This document shows, piece after piece, positions 1 to 11,232 of a DNA stretch of 64,000 nucleotides. Each line of letters starts with the position of its first letter. Position 1 is the first letter of the stretch. Both the position numbers and the translations under genes were made by a program. Under the pieces are notes generated by a model that was not told the DNA's origin, ran no database searches, and saw only the letters and a list, made by a program, of their open reading frames with translations. The DNA lies in assembly GCA_003255065.1 (NCBI GenBank), contig QAOA01000370.1:101493-165492 (forward strand). Reading direction: 5' to 3'. This DNA comes from Cercis canadensis (lineage: Eukaryota; Streptophyta; Magnoliopsida; Fabales; Fabaceae).

Positions 1-472
1 GAGTCCAAAAGTATCATCGATCAATGTTTGCCCTTTCATCACTCTGAAAGAGTCGTCCCATTCTTTGTTACATGATAGCACTAGACCACACCCGGTGGCT
101 TTATTGTCCCATTATGTAACAATGTTATTTTATGCATTTTCTCCTTAAGCATAGGCTTGAAAATGTTTTTAAGCATTTTATTCTACTAATTTTCACATGT
201 TTTTATGCTATATTTCAAAGTATCTTCAATATCCATATCACACCATGTTCATAGCATTGCCCCTTAACATTATGCTCTTTGATCACTGAAAACCCCTTCC
301 TATCATCCAACTATTTAGCAATGCTATTTATGCACTTTCTCCTAAAGAAGATTTGCGAAGCATTATTTTTTGTTAATGAGTACTTATTCGTATGCTATAT
401 TTCACCCACTCCATTTCTCTAATTATTTCTGTATCCACATTATACCATGGTTAATGTATTCTCTTGTGACAG
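1..472. other. Intron upstream of the first visible HAC exon
   Basis: No coding exon is recognised here. It ends in a 3' splice site (polypyrimidine stretch then ACAG at 469-472) that leads into the first visible acetyltransferase exon, so it is read as the end of an intron. It contains two diverged copies of a roughly 135-bp unit, about 116-250 and 312-450, which share 'atgca.tttctcct', 'tatgctatatttca' and 'tatccacat/tatccatat' blocks in the same order, suggesting an old tandem duplication. Confidence 0.6.
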
Positions 473-3400
473 AGCAAAGCAAAAGCAGAGAAGAATCAAG
501 CAATGGAGCACGCAATGAGTGAGAACTCCTGTCAGTTGTGTGCAGTTGAGAAACTTACTTTTGAACCACCACCTATTTATTGCACAACATGTGGTGCCCG
601 CATTAAACGGAATGCTATGTATTATACCATGGGTGCTGGTGACACACGGCATTATTTTTGTATTCCATGCTATAATGAGGCTCGTGGGGATACCATTGTT
701 GTTGATGGGACAGCCATTCCTAAGGCAAGGCTGGAAAAGAAGAAAAATGATGAGGAAACTGAGGAATGGGTGTGTATCATATGTGTCATTTTGTTTCTTG
801 ATCGATAGCTGTTTATTTGTTTTATCAACGATCTATTTTTGTGTGCAGTGGGTTCAATGTGATAAATGTGAAGCTTGGCAACATCAAATTTGTGCCTTAT
901 TTAATGGTCGAAGAAATGATGGGGGGCAAGCTGAATACACTTGCCCTAACTGCTATATTCAGGAAATAGAAAGGGGAGAGCGCAAGCCCTTACCCCAAAG
1001 TGCTGTTCTTGGGGCCAAGGATTTGCCAAGAACTATTCTCAGTGACCACATTGAACTACGATTATTTAGGCGATTAAAGCAAGAAAGACAAGAGAGGGCA
1101 AGGCTTCAAGGAAAAAGTTATGATGAGGTGATTATAGCTCATTCTGATTTCTGGTGGAATTCTAATCTGTTGAGGCTTGTGTTTATACTAGTGATATATA
1201 AAACTCTTTCCAATTGATGTTACAGGTGCCTGGAGCTGAAGCACTTGTGGTTAGAGTTGTGTCATCTGTTGACAAAAAGCTAGAAGTGAAACAGCGGTTT
1301 TTGGAAATTTTCCAGGAAGAAAATTACCCAACAGAATTCCCATATAAATCAAAGGTAATGAATCCGAAGGTTGATGTAGTAGAAAATAGACTAATAAAAT
1401 TAATCCATTATTATAGATCATGAGTATTAATGCTTAGGTTTCTGCTCCAGGTAATTTTGTTGTTTCAGAAGATTGAAGGTGTGGAAGTATGCCTATTTGG
1501 CATGTACGTTCAAGAATTTGGATCTGAATGTCAATTTCCTAATCAGCGCCGAGTGTATCTTTCTTATTTGGACTCTGTGAAGTATTTTAGGCCTGAGGTC
1601 AAAGCAGTAACTGGAGAGGCTCTTCGAACATTTGTTTACCATGAAATTCTGGTAAACTTCAGTCACTATTGACTTGCACTTATGTATTATTTGTTGTACA
1701 TCTCTTTTGGAATCTTTTCTTGGAGATATTCAAATTTTGACTTGTGTTGTTTGTGTAAATTGTATTCTGCAATATTTGAGTAATTCTCATCATAATTTGT
1801 TGCTTTTTAGATTGGATACCTTGAATATTGCAAGAAACGTGGTTTTACAAGTTGCTATATATGGGCCTGTCCTCCGTTAAAGGGTGAAGATTACATTTTA
1901 TATTGTCATCCAGAAATTCAGAAGACTCCAAAATCTGATAAGCTTCGGGAATGGTGAGCCTAAGAGCTTCATCATAAACAAAAAGAGAAAGATTAAAGTT
2001 GTCTTCTTTTTTAACCTTTATTAGTGATAAATGTATTCATATTCAACTCCCATTTTGTCTCGGAATATGTTTCTTTCAGGTACCTGGCGATGTTAAGAAA
2101 AGCTGCGAAGGAGAACATTGTGGTTGATCTCACTAACTTATATGACCATTTCTTTGTATCTACTAGTGAATGTAAGTCTAGGGTTACCGCTGCAAGACTA
2201 CCATATTTTGATGGTGACTACTGGCCCGGAGCTGCAGAGGATTTGATTTACCAGCTTCGCCAAGAAGAAGATGGCAGAAAACAAAATAAGAAAGGAACAA
2301 CTAAAAAGACTATAACAAAAAGGGCTTTGAAAGCATCTGGTCAATCAGATCTTTCTGGAAATGCATCGAAAGATCTGCTCCTTATGCATAAAGTAATTCC
2401 CCCTTCTAGATCTGTTATGACAAATGTTGTTCTTTTGGGTAAATGAGATACCATGCAAATCATGCTTCCAAAGTTCTTACTTTCAACAGTTAATACCTGC
2501 TTCTTGCATGATTACTTTTAAGAATTTATTTATTAATTGGGCTCCCATATGTTTGGAGATTATAGTTGTATTCTTACAAAACCCATGAAATTTATCCAGC
2601 TCGGTGAAACCATCTGCCCGATGAAGGAAGATTTTATCATGGTTCATTTGCAGCATGCATGCAGTCACTGTTGTATTCTAATGGTGTCCGGAAATAGTTG
2701 GGTTTGCAACCAATGCAAGAACTTTCAGATTTGTGATAAGTATGTATTCTTCAATCTATGTGCATTTTATCTCCTATAACCTGTCAGTAAAAATTGATTA
2801 CAAATATTTTTGCATAGCATATGAAGATTGTTTGTCATCTTCTCCAACTGAAATGAGGAAAATTTTTAACTGCAATGGTGGTAACTATGTCCTGTCCAAG
2901 GATAACCCTGATATTGATCAACATTTAGTTTGATTTTGATAATGGAAGTGTTTAAAATTCTCAAACTTGGTAATTTGGTGCCACTAACTGTTCATGGCTT
3001 CTTAGCTCTCAGTGTTTTCTTCCCCCTCCAGCAAAAATAATTGCATTTTACACTGTAGCATATAGTGGAAACGAAACCTAGTTAGGATTATTCAGACTTC
3101 TATATACTGGTGGAAGGATATATTCAAGAAACCTCCCTATTATGGCTTATGGTGAATTTTAGAGTTCTTAAGTCTTAGATTTAAGGTTTTCTGTCATGAA
3201 CAGATCATCCTGAAAGCTTCAGGGCACCTAACATTTTTTATTTACAATTAATTATAAAATAATTTAGGGCTTCGGATTTTGTAGGATTTAAGTTTGGATG
3301 ATTGAGGATTTGCCTTATTTGGTAGAAACGGAGTTTCTCTGTTGGACCTGTAGAGGGATTGGAGATTGATGAGACTGCTTGTTCTCTTTGTTTTACCTTT

Positions 3401-5715
3401 GTGCAGTTGTTTAGGACCATTTATTCTCCTCCTCTCTATTTATAGTCCTTTTTCTTTTTATTGAATTTTCTTCTTTAAAAAAATAATAAGGGATTGGAAA
3501 ACCCTTTTCAGCTGATATTTTCTGTGTTTGTTCTATGTTTATTTCTTTGTTGTTCCTTGGTCAGTTGTCGTAGAATCATGCCTTATCCTCGGTGTCTACA
3601 TTTCTTTTCCTCTCTACTGAATTCTCTTTAAAAGAAGGAAGTAAATGCCAAGGAAAGTCTTCAGTTTTAATGTGTCTTAAGATGAATATTGATTACTGAA
3701 AGAAAGCAAGAAGTGAAGGATTACAGAACTGTTATATTGACGTGAATGTTAGTGTGAACAGTATCAGAGAAGAGAAGGAGAAGAAAGGATGAGAGTAAAA
3801 TAGAAACTTGGCTTGCTAGGCTTCAAAGATCAATTGTCACAAACTCAACTCAATTGTCTGTTTTCTGGAATCATTTATCTTACTTGGTGGTTGCATACAA
3901 TTTCGTGTAGGATGTCTGGTTCTTTCTCAGTTGCCATACTTGTGTTTTTTTTTTATCTTTGTTCGGCTAAGATTCTTCACCTGTGAGAAAGGGTTGAATT
4001 TGTCTATGTTTTATGGTAGTTAATATGACAAATTGTCTGCTTCCTGAACTTCAAGCTAGTTGCTGATTGGGTAATGTAGGTTTATGCTAGCAAATATACT
4101 TTTACATGTTAGTTGCTTGGTATGTAAGTTTTTTGTTTTTAATAAGAGAAAGAAATGAGTACAACGATAAAGGAGTAAACAAGCATTCAAGATCCTGCCG
4201 GAAAGAATTTTTTAACTTACTTTACCTCGAAATTGTCATGAATATTGTCTCAATAACAGAGAGATCTATCAGAATTCTACATCTCAACATCATCTTAAAC
4301 AGTATCCATTCTGGACATCCCTTATATGATCTTTCTCCTTTTTCTTACATTTCTTATCAAGTGAACCAATTTCAAACTCACCTGATCAACTTTGGTTGTC
4401 ACAGACACACACACATTTTGTGTTATGCTTTCTCCCCACCTCAAAAAAGAAAAATAAAATTAGAAGTACCCTTTATATTGATCTAAGTTATGATATGTGG
4501 TTTCCTAGGTGTCACGAAGCAGAACAAAAGCGTGAAGAAAGAGAAAGGCATCCTAATAATCAAAGGGAAAAGCATACCCTTTATCCAGTAAGTAAGCTAG
4601 CCTGTCAAATGTTGACATTTAAAGTGAGCTGTTACTTACTATTTTAGTTCTTCTCAACTGCTGTATGAGAATTAGTTGATGGTCAATCACCTCCATGCCT
4701 GCCTTTTTTCTATGTTGAGGAACAAAGGTGATGGATAAATTATGGATTTTTATTCAAATTGGATCTTTTTGATAAACTGCCATTTTCTTGTAGGTTGAAA
4801 TTACTGATGTACCAGTTGATACAAAGGACAAAGATGAGATTCTTGAGAGTGAATTCTTTGACACTAGACAAGCATTTCTGAGTCTCTGTCAGGGTAATCA
4901 TTATCAGTATGATACACTGAGGCGGGCCAAGCATTCCTCAATGATGGTCCTTTATCATCTTCATAATCCAACTGCTCCTGCATTTGTCACAACTTGTAAT
5001 ATATGCCATCTTGACATAGAAACTGGTCAAGGTTGGCGTTGTGAAGTTTGCCCTGATTATGATGTATGCAATGCTTGTTATCAAAAGGACGGAGGCATTG
5101 ATCATCCTCATAAGTTGACTAATCATCCATCAATGGCTGACCGTGATGCTCAGAACAAAGAAGCTAGGCAGCTTCGAGTATTGCAGGTACCTTATGGATT
5201 TAAAACTAACGTCAATGGATGTGCTTACTTCTCGCTTGGTTATTTTTCATGTCAAATAAAGCTAGGCCTGATATAAATTGCTTCTGTAATTACAGCTGCG
5301 CAAAATGCTTGATCTTCTTGTGCATGCATCCCAATGTCGTTCTGCACATTGCCAATATCCAAATTGCCGCAAGGTGAAGGGGCTTTTCCGCCATGGGATA
5401 CAATGCAAAACACGTGCCTCTGGAGGCTGTGTTCTTTGTAAGAAAATGTGGTATTTGCTTCAACTCCACGCTCGTGCTTGCAAAGAATCTGAGTGCCACG
5501 TACCACGTTGCAGGTTTGTGGATCAGGCATTGCCATTTTTTTCAAGTTACTTGTGTTACAAAATTATGTATGTGAACAGTTTCTCTTTTTGTTGATTCAG
5601 AGATTTAAAAGAACATTTAAGGAGGTTGCAGCAGCAGTCTGATTCACGGCGAAGAGCAGCTGTGATGGAGATGATGAGACAGAGAGCTGCAGAAGTTGCC
5701 AACAATGCCGGATGA
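473..5715 (+). CDS. HAC1: p300/CBP-type histone acetyltransferase, HAC1-like (3' part)
   Basis: Eleven exons: 473-769, 849-1127, 1226-1354, 1451-1651, 1811-1953, 2080-2392, 2600-2739, 4509-4587, 4794-5186, 5296-5513, 5601-5715. They join to 2307 nt, 768 aa plus TGA; all junctions are GT-AG and in phase. Domain order: Cys-rich PHD-type finger (exons 1-2, [18 protein letters not shown]), KAT11 acetyltransferase (exons 3-6, including [14 protein letters not shown] and [17 protein letters not shown]), a first ZZ finger (exons 7-8, [12 protein letters not shown]), a second ZZ finger (exon 9, [17 protein letters not shown]) and a TAZ finger (exons 10-11, [17 protein letters not shown]). This is the plant HAC layout. 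The family acetylates histones H3/H4 in the nucleus as a transcriptional coactivator. The N-terminal half, with the first TAZ and KIX-like regions, lies off the left edge. Intron 7 is long (1769 bp). HAC1 versus HAC12 or another paralogue is not settled. Confidence 0.93.
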
Positions 5716-6180
5716 GCAATTTGTATGTGTAAATATGGATGTTCTGAAGAAATGCTCTAGAAAGAGGTAGACATTAGCATTCACCCTTGCACAGCTTAGA
5801 CACTGAAGGGAACCTTGCTGCGACAGCAGTTTGTGGATGGTTTATGTGATTGGAGGGGATAAATTGTATGAGAGCTTTGCAGATTCATTTGTCTTCACCT
5901 GTTGGGGGACGGACCTTTTCTATTTCGTTGATTGGCATCTCCACGACAAGATTGTACTGAAGAGGATTCGGAGTTCAGCTAATTAGTGCTGCCCTCTTCT
6001 ACAAGGACTAACCAGGTCCAGCGGGGCTTTAGGGAGGTGTGTCTGTGTATGTGGGGCGATTTAGTGATTCTTTGATTTTGTCAGCTTCTTGTATTATGTC
6101 CAATGCCATCCTTCGGCGGCGATTGTACCATAGTTCTAATTTGTCTAAGATGTCTTGCAAAGGAATGTGGGAGGGAGGTT
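5716..6180 (+). other. Probable 3' UTR of the HAC gene
   Basis: Non-coding sequence directly after the TGA at 5713-5715. Base composition is more balanced than the AT-rich DNA beyond about 6180, as expected for transcribed UTR. No clear canonical AATAAA was found, so the end is a guess. Confidence 0.4.
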
Positions 6181-6749
6181 AGTATCAAATATTTTTTTCT
6201 TTTTCTTCTTTTTCCCCTCTTCTAAAGATTGACCCTCTTTTGTAGAATCTTTTATTTAAAGATGACAGAAAAATAATTAGAATCTATTAAACTTCACATT
6301 TTATATTAAATTACTTTGCCTCTATTGTGTAGTATGTGCAATCAATGTTATCTATTTTGGAGACATGAGATTACTTAATTTTGACTCTTATTATCTGTGA
6401 TTTTTTCCTTCATGAATTTAGCCTAGATATTTGTAAATTTTTATTCTTATTATTATATATATTTATACTAAGTATGATATTTGAACAGTTAAAATATTTT
6501 TTTATAAAAAGTGAATTTGGTTGATCTAACTATTGTTGTTGACACCAAACAATCTTGAGGGCATTCTCAAGGATTGTAAGTTTCGTGTTTGAACTTAAAG
6601 TCAAAGTATCAAAAAAATTATTGTTGTTGATCATACATTTTAAATTTTAAATAAATTGTAAGAGACGAAATGAGAAGTTCAAAATTAACTAATAACTTTC
6701 CTCGTGAAATAAAATTTTGAAATTTGACATTTAGTGTGCTCATAGACTT

Positions 6750-7480
6750 TTTAACCTAAATATTACATTTTGACAATTTAATTATCTCACTGATGTAGTT
6801 TTAAAATTATTTACTTTAATATTGTCTTTTTTATTTTAAAAAAATAAATGTCAGCAAGTGGAGCTCATTAGACACACTATGTCATGCGACGTATCCCTTG
6901 AAACACATGTCACAGGCATGTGACGTGTTCGGTGGGCTCTACCATGCAAAAAATGATATATGACTTTGCATGTGAGACACGCAACATGCCTTGTGGTGGC
7001 ATGTCCTCAAAGGACAGGCCTCATAGTATATGACGTGTTCAGTGAGTTTTACCTGTTGACATTTTTTTTTTAAATAAAAGAATTATAANTGATGTAGTTT
7101 TAAAATTATTTACTTTAATATTGTCTTTTTTATTTTAAAAAAATAAATGTCAGCAAGTGGAGCTCATTAGACACACTATGTCATGCGACGTATCCCTTGA
7201 AACACATGTCACAGGCATGTGACGTGTTCGGTGGGCTCTACCATGCAAAAAATGATATATGACTTTGCATGTGAGACACGCACCATGCCTTGTGGTGGCA
7301 TGTCCTCAAAGGACAGGCCTCATAGTATATGACGTGTTCAGTGAGTTTTACCTGTTGACATTTATTTTTTTTTAAATAAAAGAATTATAATATTATGGTA
7401 AATAATTTTAAAACTATAACAATGAAGTAAATAAGTTGTCAAAATACAATATTCAAGTCATTTAAGAATCAAAAAAATTA
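6750..7480. mobile_element. MITE-like element with inverted ends
   Basis: The two ends are imperfect inverted repeats: ATTTTGACAA..TTTAAAATTATTTA near 6770-6815 and its reverse complement near 7393-7450 (TAAATAATTTTAAAACTAT ... TTGTCAAAAT). There is no coding potential. The interior contains short inverted words around CATGTGACGTG. Its apparent length is inflated by the doubled block around the n at 7089. Ends are approximate and no target duplication was established. Confidence 0.5.
6791..7388. repeat. Doubled 298-bp block around a single n (assembly join)
   Basis: Bases 6791-7088 recur almost exactly at 7090-7388, separated by one n at 7089. The copies differ by only a few bases. This is what is left when two overlapping contig ends are joined without merging, so it is probably not a real tandem duplication. 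Confidence 0.8.
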
Positions 7481-7593
7481 AACAAATTGGGTAGGGATCC
7501 TAATTTGGAGGTTTCGCAAGCATGTAGTCTAAGAGGAAGGCCCCAAAAATTGATTAAAGGGAAGCATTATAAGCAGTTCAGTAGGCGATGGGA

Positions 7594-8074
7594 TTAGTTG
7601 CTTGGTATGTAAGTTTTTTGTGTTTTAATAAAAGAAGAAATTCATTATGAAGAGAAAGAAATGAGTACAACAATAAAGGAGTAAACAAGCACTCAAGATC
7701 CTGCCGGAAAGAATTTTTTTAACTTACTTTTCCTTGAAATTGTCATGAATATTGTCTCAATAACTGAGAGATCTATCAGCGTTCTACATCTCAACATCAA
7801 CTTAAACGGTATCCATTCTGGACATGCCTTATATGATATTTCTCCTTTTTCTTACATTTCTTGTCAAGTGAACCAATTTCAAACTCACCTGATCAACTTT
7901 GGTTGTCAGACACACATTTTGTGTTATGCTTTCTCCCCACCCAAAAAAAAAAAAATTTAAAAAAAGTACCCTTTATATTGATCTAAGTTATGATATGTGG
8001 TTTCCTAGGTGTCACGAAGCAGAACAAAAGCGTGAAGAAAGAGAAAGGCATGTAAGCTAGCCAGTCAAATGTTG
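7594..8074 (+). pseudogene. Copy of HAC intron 7 and part of exon 8
   Basis: This segment is a close copy of 4109-4614, in the same orientation about 3.5 kb downstream of its source. It includes the end of intron 7, the acceptor TTTCCTAG and the first 42 nt of exon 8, identical to the source (8029-8050 reads GTGAAGAAAGAGAAAGGCA). It then skips about 42 nt, losing the rest of exon 8 and its splice donor, and resumes in intron 8 sequence. It also carries an insertion of about 27 bp near 7621-7648. It cannot code for anything alone. The HAC gene is clearly the source because it holds the full in-frame exon. Confidence 0.9.
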
Positions 8075-8777
8075 GAGATTTCAGTTTTACAAGCATGTTG
8101 TGCTAAGAGGAAGGCCCAAAAATTGATTGAAGGGAAGCATTATAAGCAGTTCAGTAGGCAATGGGATTACGGTGTTGCAGTTAGGAAGTTTTATGCCTAG
8201 AATAATACACTGTTAAAGACACAGGAACTTGTTCAAGAAACTCTGAAATTAGATGCATGCAGAAAAGGATTTATTTCTGCGAGCAGGCCCGTCATTTATG
8301 TTGATGGCCGTTTCTTGAAAGGGCAATTTGGGTCAGATAATTGCTGACTAGGAAAGGATGCAAATGAAACATGAACCGAATTGCCTATTCAGTAGTAGAG
8401 GTGGATAACTGGCAGTGGTCCGGCATCTATTATTTGGACCTCATGAAGATAAGGGATGGGTCATCTTATCAGACAAATAAAATGTAAAACAAAGTTTCGA
8501 GCAAAAAAAAATGGTAAAACAAAGTTATTGCTGCTACTACCTATGCTACTGTTTTTGTTACTAATAATGTAGTGTGTTATTTCTGTCCAATACAGGGGTT
8601 GAAGAAAAACTATTGAAGCCATTGATTGTGCTCGCAGGTGGTGTGTGCGGCATTTGTATGCCAAATTTAAGTCTGAATTCAAAAGAAAAAAGCTTAAAAG
8701 AGAGCTACGGAAGGCTGCTAGGGCATCAATAGTCCATGAGTTTTAGTATGACTTGAATAAGATTGGTAAGCTAGATT

Positions 8778-8905
8778 CACATGCTGCTGTATGGTTGAGG
8801 AGATGGGATCTATCTTGTGGAGTAGACTTGGAGTTGATCCCCACATGCTGCTGTATGGTTGAGGAGATGGGATCTATCTTGTGGAGTAGACTTGGAGTTG
8901 ATCCC
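8778..8905 (+). repeat. 64-bp perfect tandem duplication
   Basis: A unit starting CACATGCTGCTGTATGG at 8778 is repeated from 8842 with a 64-bp period and no difference I can see. It lies inside the transposase remnant and shifts its frame, because 64 is not a multiple of three. Confidence 0.85.
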
Positions 8906-9660
8906 CAGGTTAAATCTGATATACTATGCCGTAACATAGCTGAAACATTTGACTCCTTCATTTGGAAGCTAGGAACAAGCCTATTCTGATTTCTTACCAT
9001 GTGAGAAAATAAGGGGAATTTTTTTTTTCTCTAGTGAAAAGAACAAAAACATTCCCCATATCATCTCACACATAATCAGAATAGGCTGGTCCCTATGAAG
9101 AGATATGTTGCTAAAAAGGAGGGCATGCTGAAATAAAAGGACCCATTTTAGTCTAGGATCCAAACTAAATTTGAAAGGTCCAAGACTGATTGTGCACACT
9201 ATCTGTTACGGTGTGGGGATGGGAGGTTTGAAGTTGACAATGCATATAGAAGAGTTGTGTATTGAGCATTTAAGGAGCAGAACATGCAGCTCTAAAGCAT
9301 GGAATCTCACTATAATCCAATGTGCTCATGCTGTGTCTTGAATTTCACAAAATAAGAAAGATACCAGATAATTATGTCCACTCCTATTGCAGCAAGGAGA
9401 TGTTCATCAGAGCGTATACTGTTTTCAGTCCAGTGCCTAGAGATGAAGAATGGCCCAAGAACAATTAGAACCCACTTTGGTCCGCCAGAGTATAAAACCA
9501 TGCTTAGCAAGTGTCAACTGTGGCGGCTGTCAAGCTCTTTTTATGACAGTTGGTACCTAGTGTGGTCAAGAACCAAGTTCTCTTTTTTTTTTTTTGGTGT
9601 TGGAGGAGTAGGGGGTATTGACAACAGTCCATTTGTATTGGTACCAACTTGTCGTTAAGT

Positions 9661-10190
9661 GATTAGTCTAAGAAACAAGGTATTTTGTGGACAAATTCTG
9701 TTTGTGTTATTAGAAGTACTATGCTATTGGCAATGAAGGGACTGTTTATTTTGTGTTAGCTGCTTAAAAAGGGTCATGCTTCATTACAAGTGCTTACAGA
9801 CGTGGTTTCACATTACAGTGAACATCTATTATATCATAAACACAATACCTTATATTTTAGTTCAACTCCATACACACAAACCCTTAATTTGTGAAGCCAA
9901 CACAGAAAGTCACAGCGAATGTTACAGAGACCCATAACAAAACTTCCCACAATTAACCTATAAATCCACTTCTGCATACCCCAATACCAACAGGCACTCA
10001 ATGGCATTGCCTCCACACAAGTAATCCCATTAGAATGCAAACCAACCAGATTAAACAAGGCAATCGACAACTTCTCTGCACTGCTGCAGTGATCAACTCC
10101 CCTCACCATCATGTCTCTGTTCCTCAGCAGTCCGTTAATCGGTCACTGGAATCCCACGTTCTAAGAGGGAGGGTCATACCACTCGAAACA
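9661..10190. other. Unassigned intergenic stretch
   Basis: No gene is supported. A weak minus-strand open stretch (9834-10112) has a hint of a PPR-like helix but no convincing repeat. GATCAACTCCC(C/T)TCACCATC at about 10090 recurs at about 10632, on the far side of the TRIM element. Confidence 0.4.
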
Positions 10191-10604
10191 TGTCATAAGT
10201 CAAGAGGTAGAACTCACCCCAAAAGATTAGCCTATTAAGAGAGGGTGCCTCCCAACTTATAAAGCCCCACATATCCCAACCTACTAGGTCGATGTGGGAC
10301 TCGTTCCTCACAATTCCACTTATGACAATACCTTCCTCTTTGAGGCCGACGCCCACGGCGGTTCATGTTTGACCCTGGGTATGCTTGGTCCCCAGCGCGT
10401 CGCCACCAAGGATGGAATGCCAGAGGGACTGTCAGCACGTCGCCACCAAGAACGAACGGCTTTGATACCATTTTCATAAGTCAAGAGGTATAACTCACCC
10501 AAAAAGACTAGCCTATTAGGGGAGGTGCCTCCTAACTTATAAAACCCCACATATCCCAACTTACTAGGCGATGAGACTCGTTCCTCACAATTCTACTCAT
10601 GACA
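10191..10604 (-). mobile_element. TRIM (miniature LTR retroelement), 414 bp
   Basis: Two direct repeats of 137 bp (10191-10327) and 134 bp (10471-10604) begin TG or TT and end CA. Read on the minus strand, a primer-binding site matching the 3' end of initiator-Met tRNA (TGGTATCAAAGCC, ending at 10470) abuts the 5' repeat, and a purine tract (AAAGAGGAAGG, about 10328-10340) abuts the 3' repeat. The flanks are AAACA (10186-10190) and AAGCA (10605-10609), a 5-bp target duplication with one change. The 143-bp interior encodes nothing. All parts of a TRIM are present in the right order. Confidence 0.88.
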
Positions 10605-10609
10605 AAGCA

Positions 10610-11232
10610 GTTATAATCTCCTTCTTGATTGATCAACTCCCTTCACCATCTGTATCTGGTATAACTCAATATCCTTTTTCTAATTCTTTTTTTTCAAAAA
10701 AAAAAAATCCTATTTTGGGTGATTCTAGTATAAATTCCATGAATTTTGGCAAAACTTTTTTACTTATGCATTAAACCGGTTACAGGTCAATCTCGTTCTC
10801 TATATCAGAAGATCAACACACCTAATTAGAAAAGGGCACGGTACAAGGTTGGTACCGAAGAATCACCCTTTTTTTTTTCCCTATCTGACCAAAATTTTGT
10901 TAGCCATAATTATTCATACATAAACAAAAGGAAACTACGTGGAAAAAATAAAAACAAAAGGAAACTAGAAGATCAACGTGGAAGCACCCAAGTCACCATT
11001 TTCCACAAGTAAAGGTCATTCCTTTTCTCCAAATTATGTGGTCAAAATTATTTCTCTCCTCTCTCCTTCCTCTCCTGATCTTAAGTTTTGAATATGTACT
11101 AAATGACAAAATGCAATTGCAGTTGCAGATATAGAGACCACTCGCATTTTCTAGTTTCTATAAGAACAGAGAGACTATGTTGCAGCACATTCATACACAC
11201 GTATTTGGTTTGTGAATGGTAACAACTAAATC
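10610..11232. promoter_or_regulatory. Upstream region and 5' UTR of HCF173
   Basis: Gene-free stretch leading to the HCF173 start. A weak TATA-like TCTATAAG lies at about 11158-11165, some 70 nt upstream of the ATG. CT-rich tracts lie around 11048-11075. No plastid- or light-response element can be asserted from sequence alone. Confidence 0.4.

Larger units (their letters stand above)
7505..9660 (+). mobile_element. Decayed Mutator-like (MuDR) transposase remnant
   Basis: Scattered blocks in shifting + frames resemble plant MuDR transposases: VDGRFLKGQFG at about 8300-8335 (the region of the first catalytic Asp), then a block with AGGVCGICMPN and LRRW near 8600-8810, then FEVDNAYRRVVY near 9225-9265 and LEPTLVPPEYK-like words near 9460-9500. 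Many stops and frameshifts are present, so it cannot make a transposase. A 90-bp piece (7505-7593) is repeated at 8083-8172, and between the two copies sits a fragment of the neighbouring HAC gene. No intact terminal inverted repeats were found. Confidence 0.65.

Noticed and set aside
9834..10112. Minus-strand 92-codon frame with a hint of a PPR helix
   Set aside because: Only one vague half-repeat; the PPR consensus positions are not met, so it was not called.
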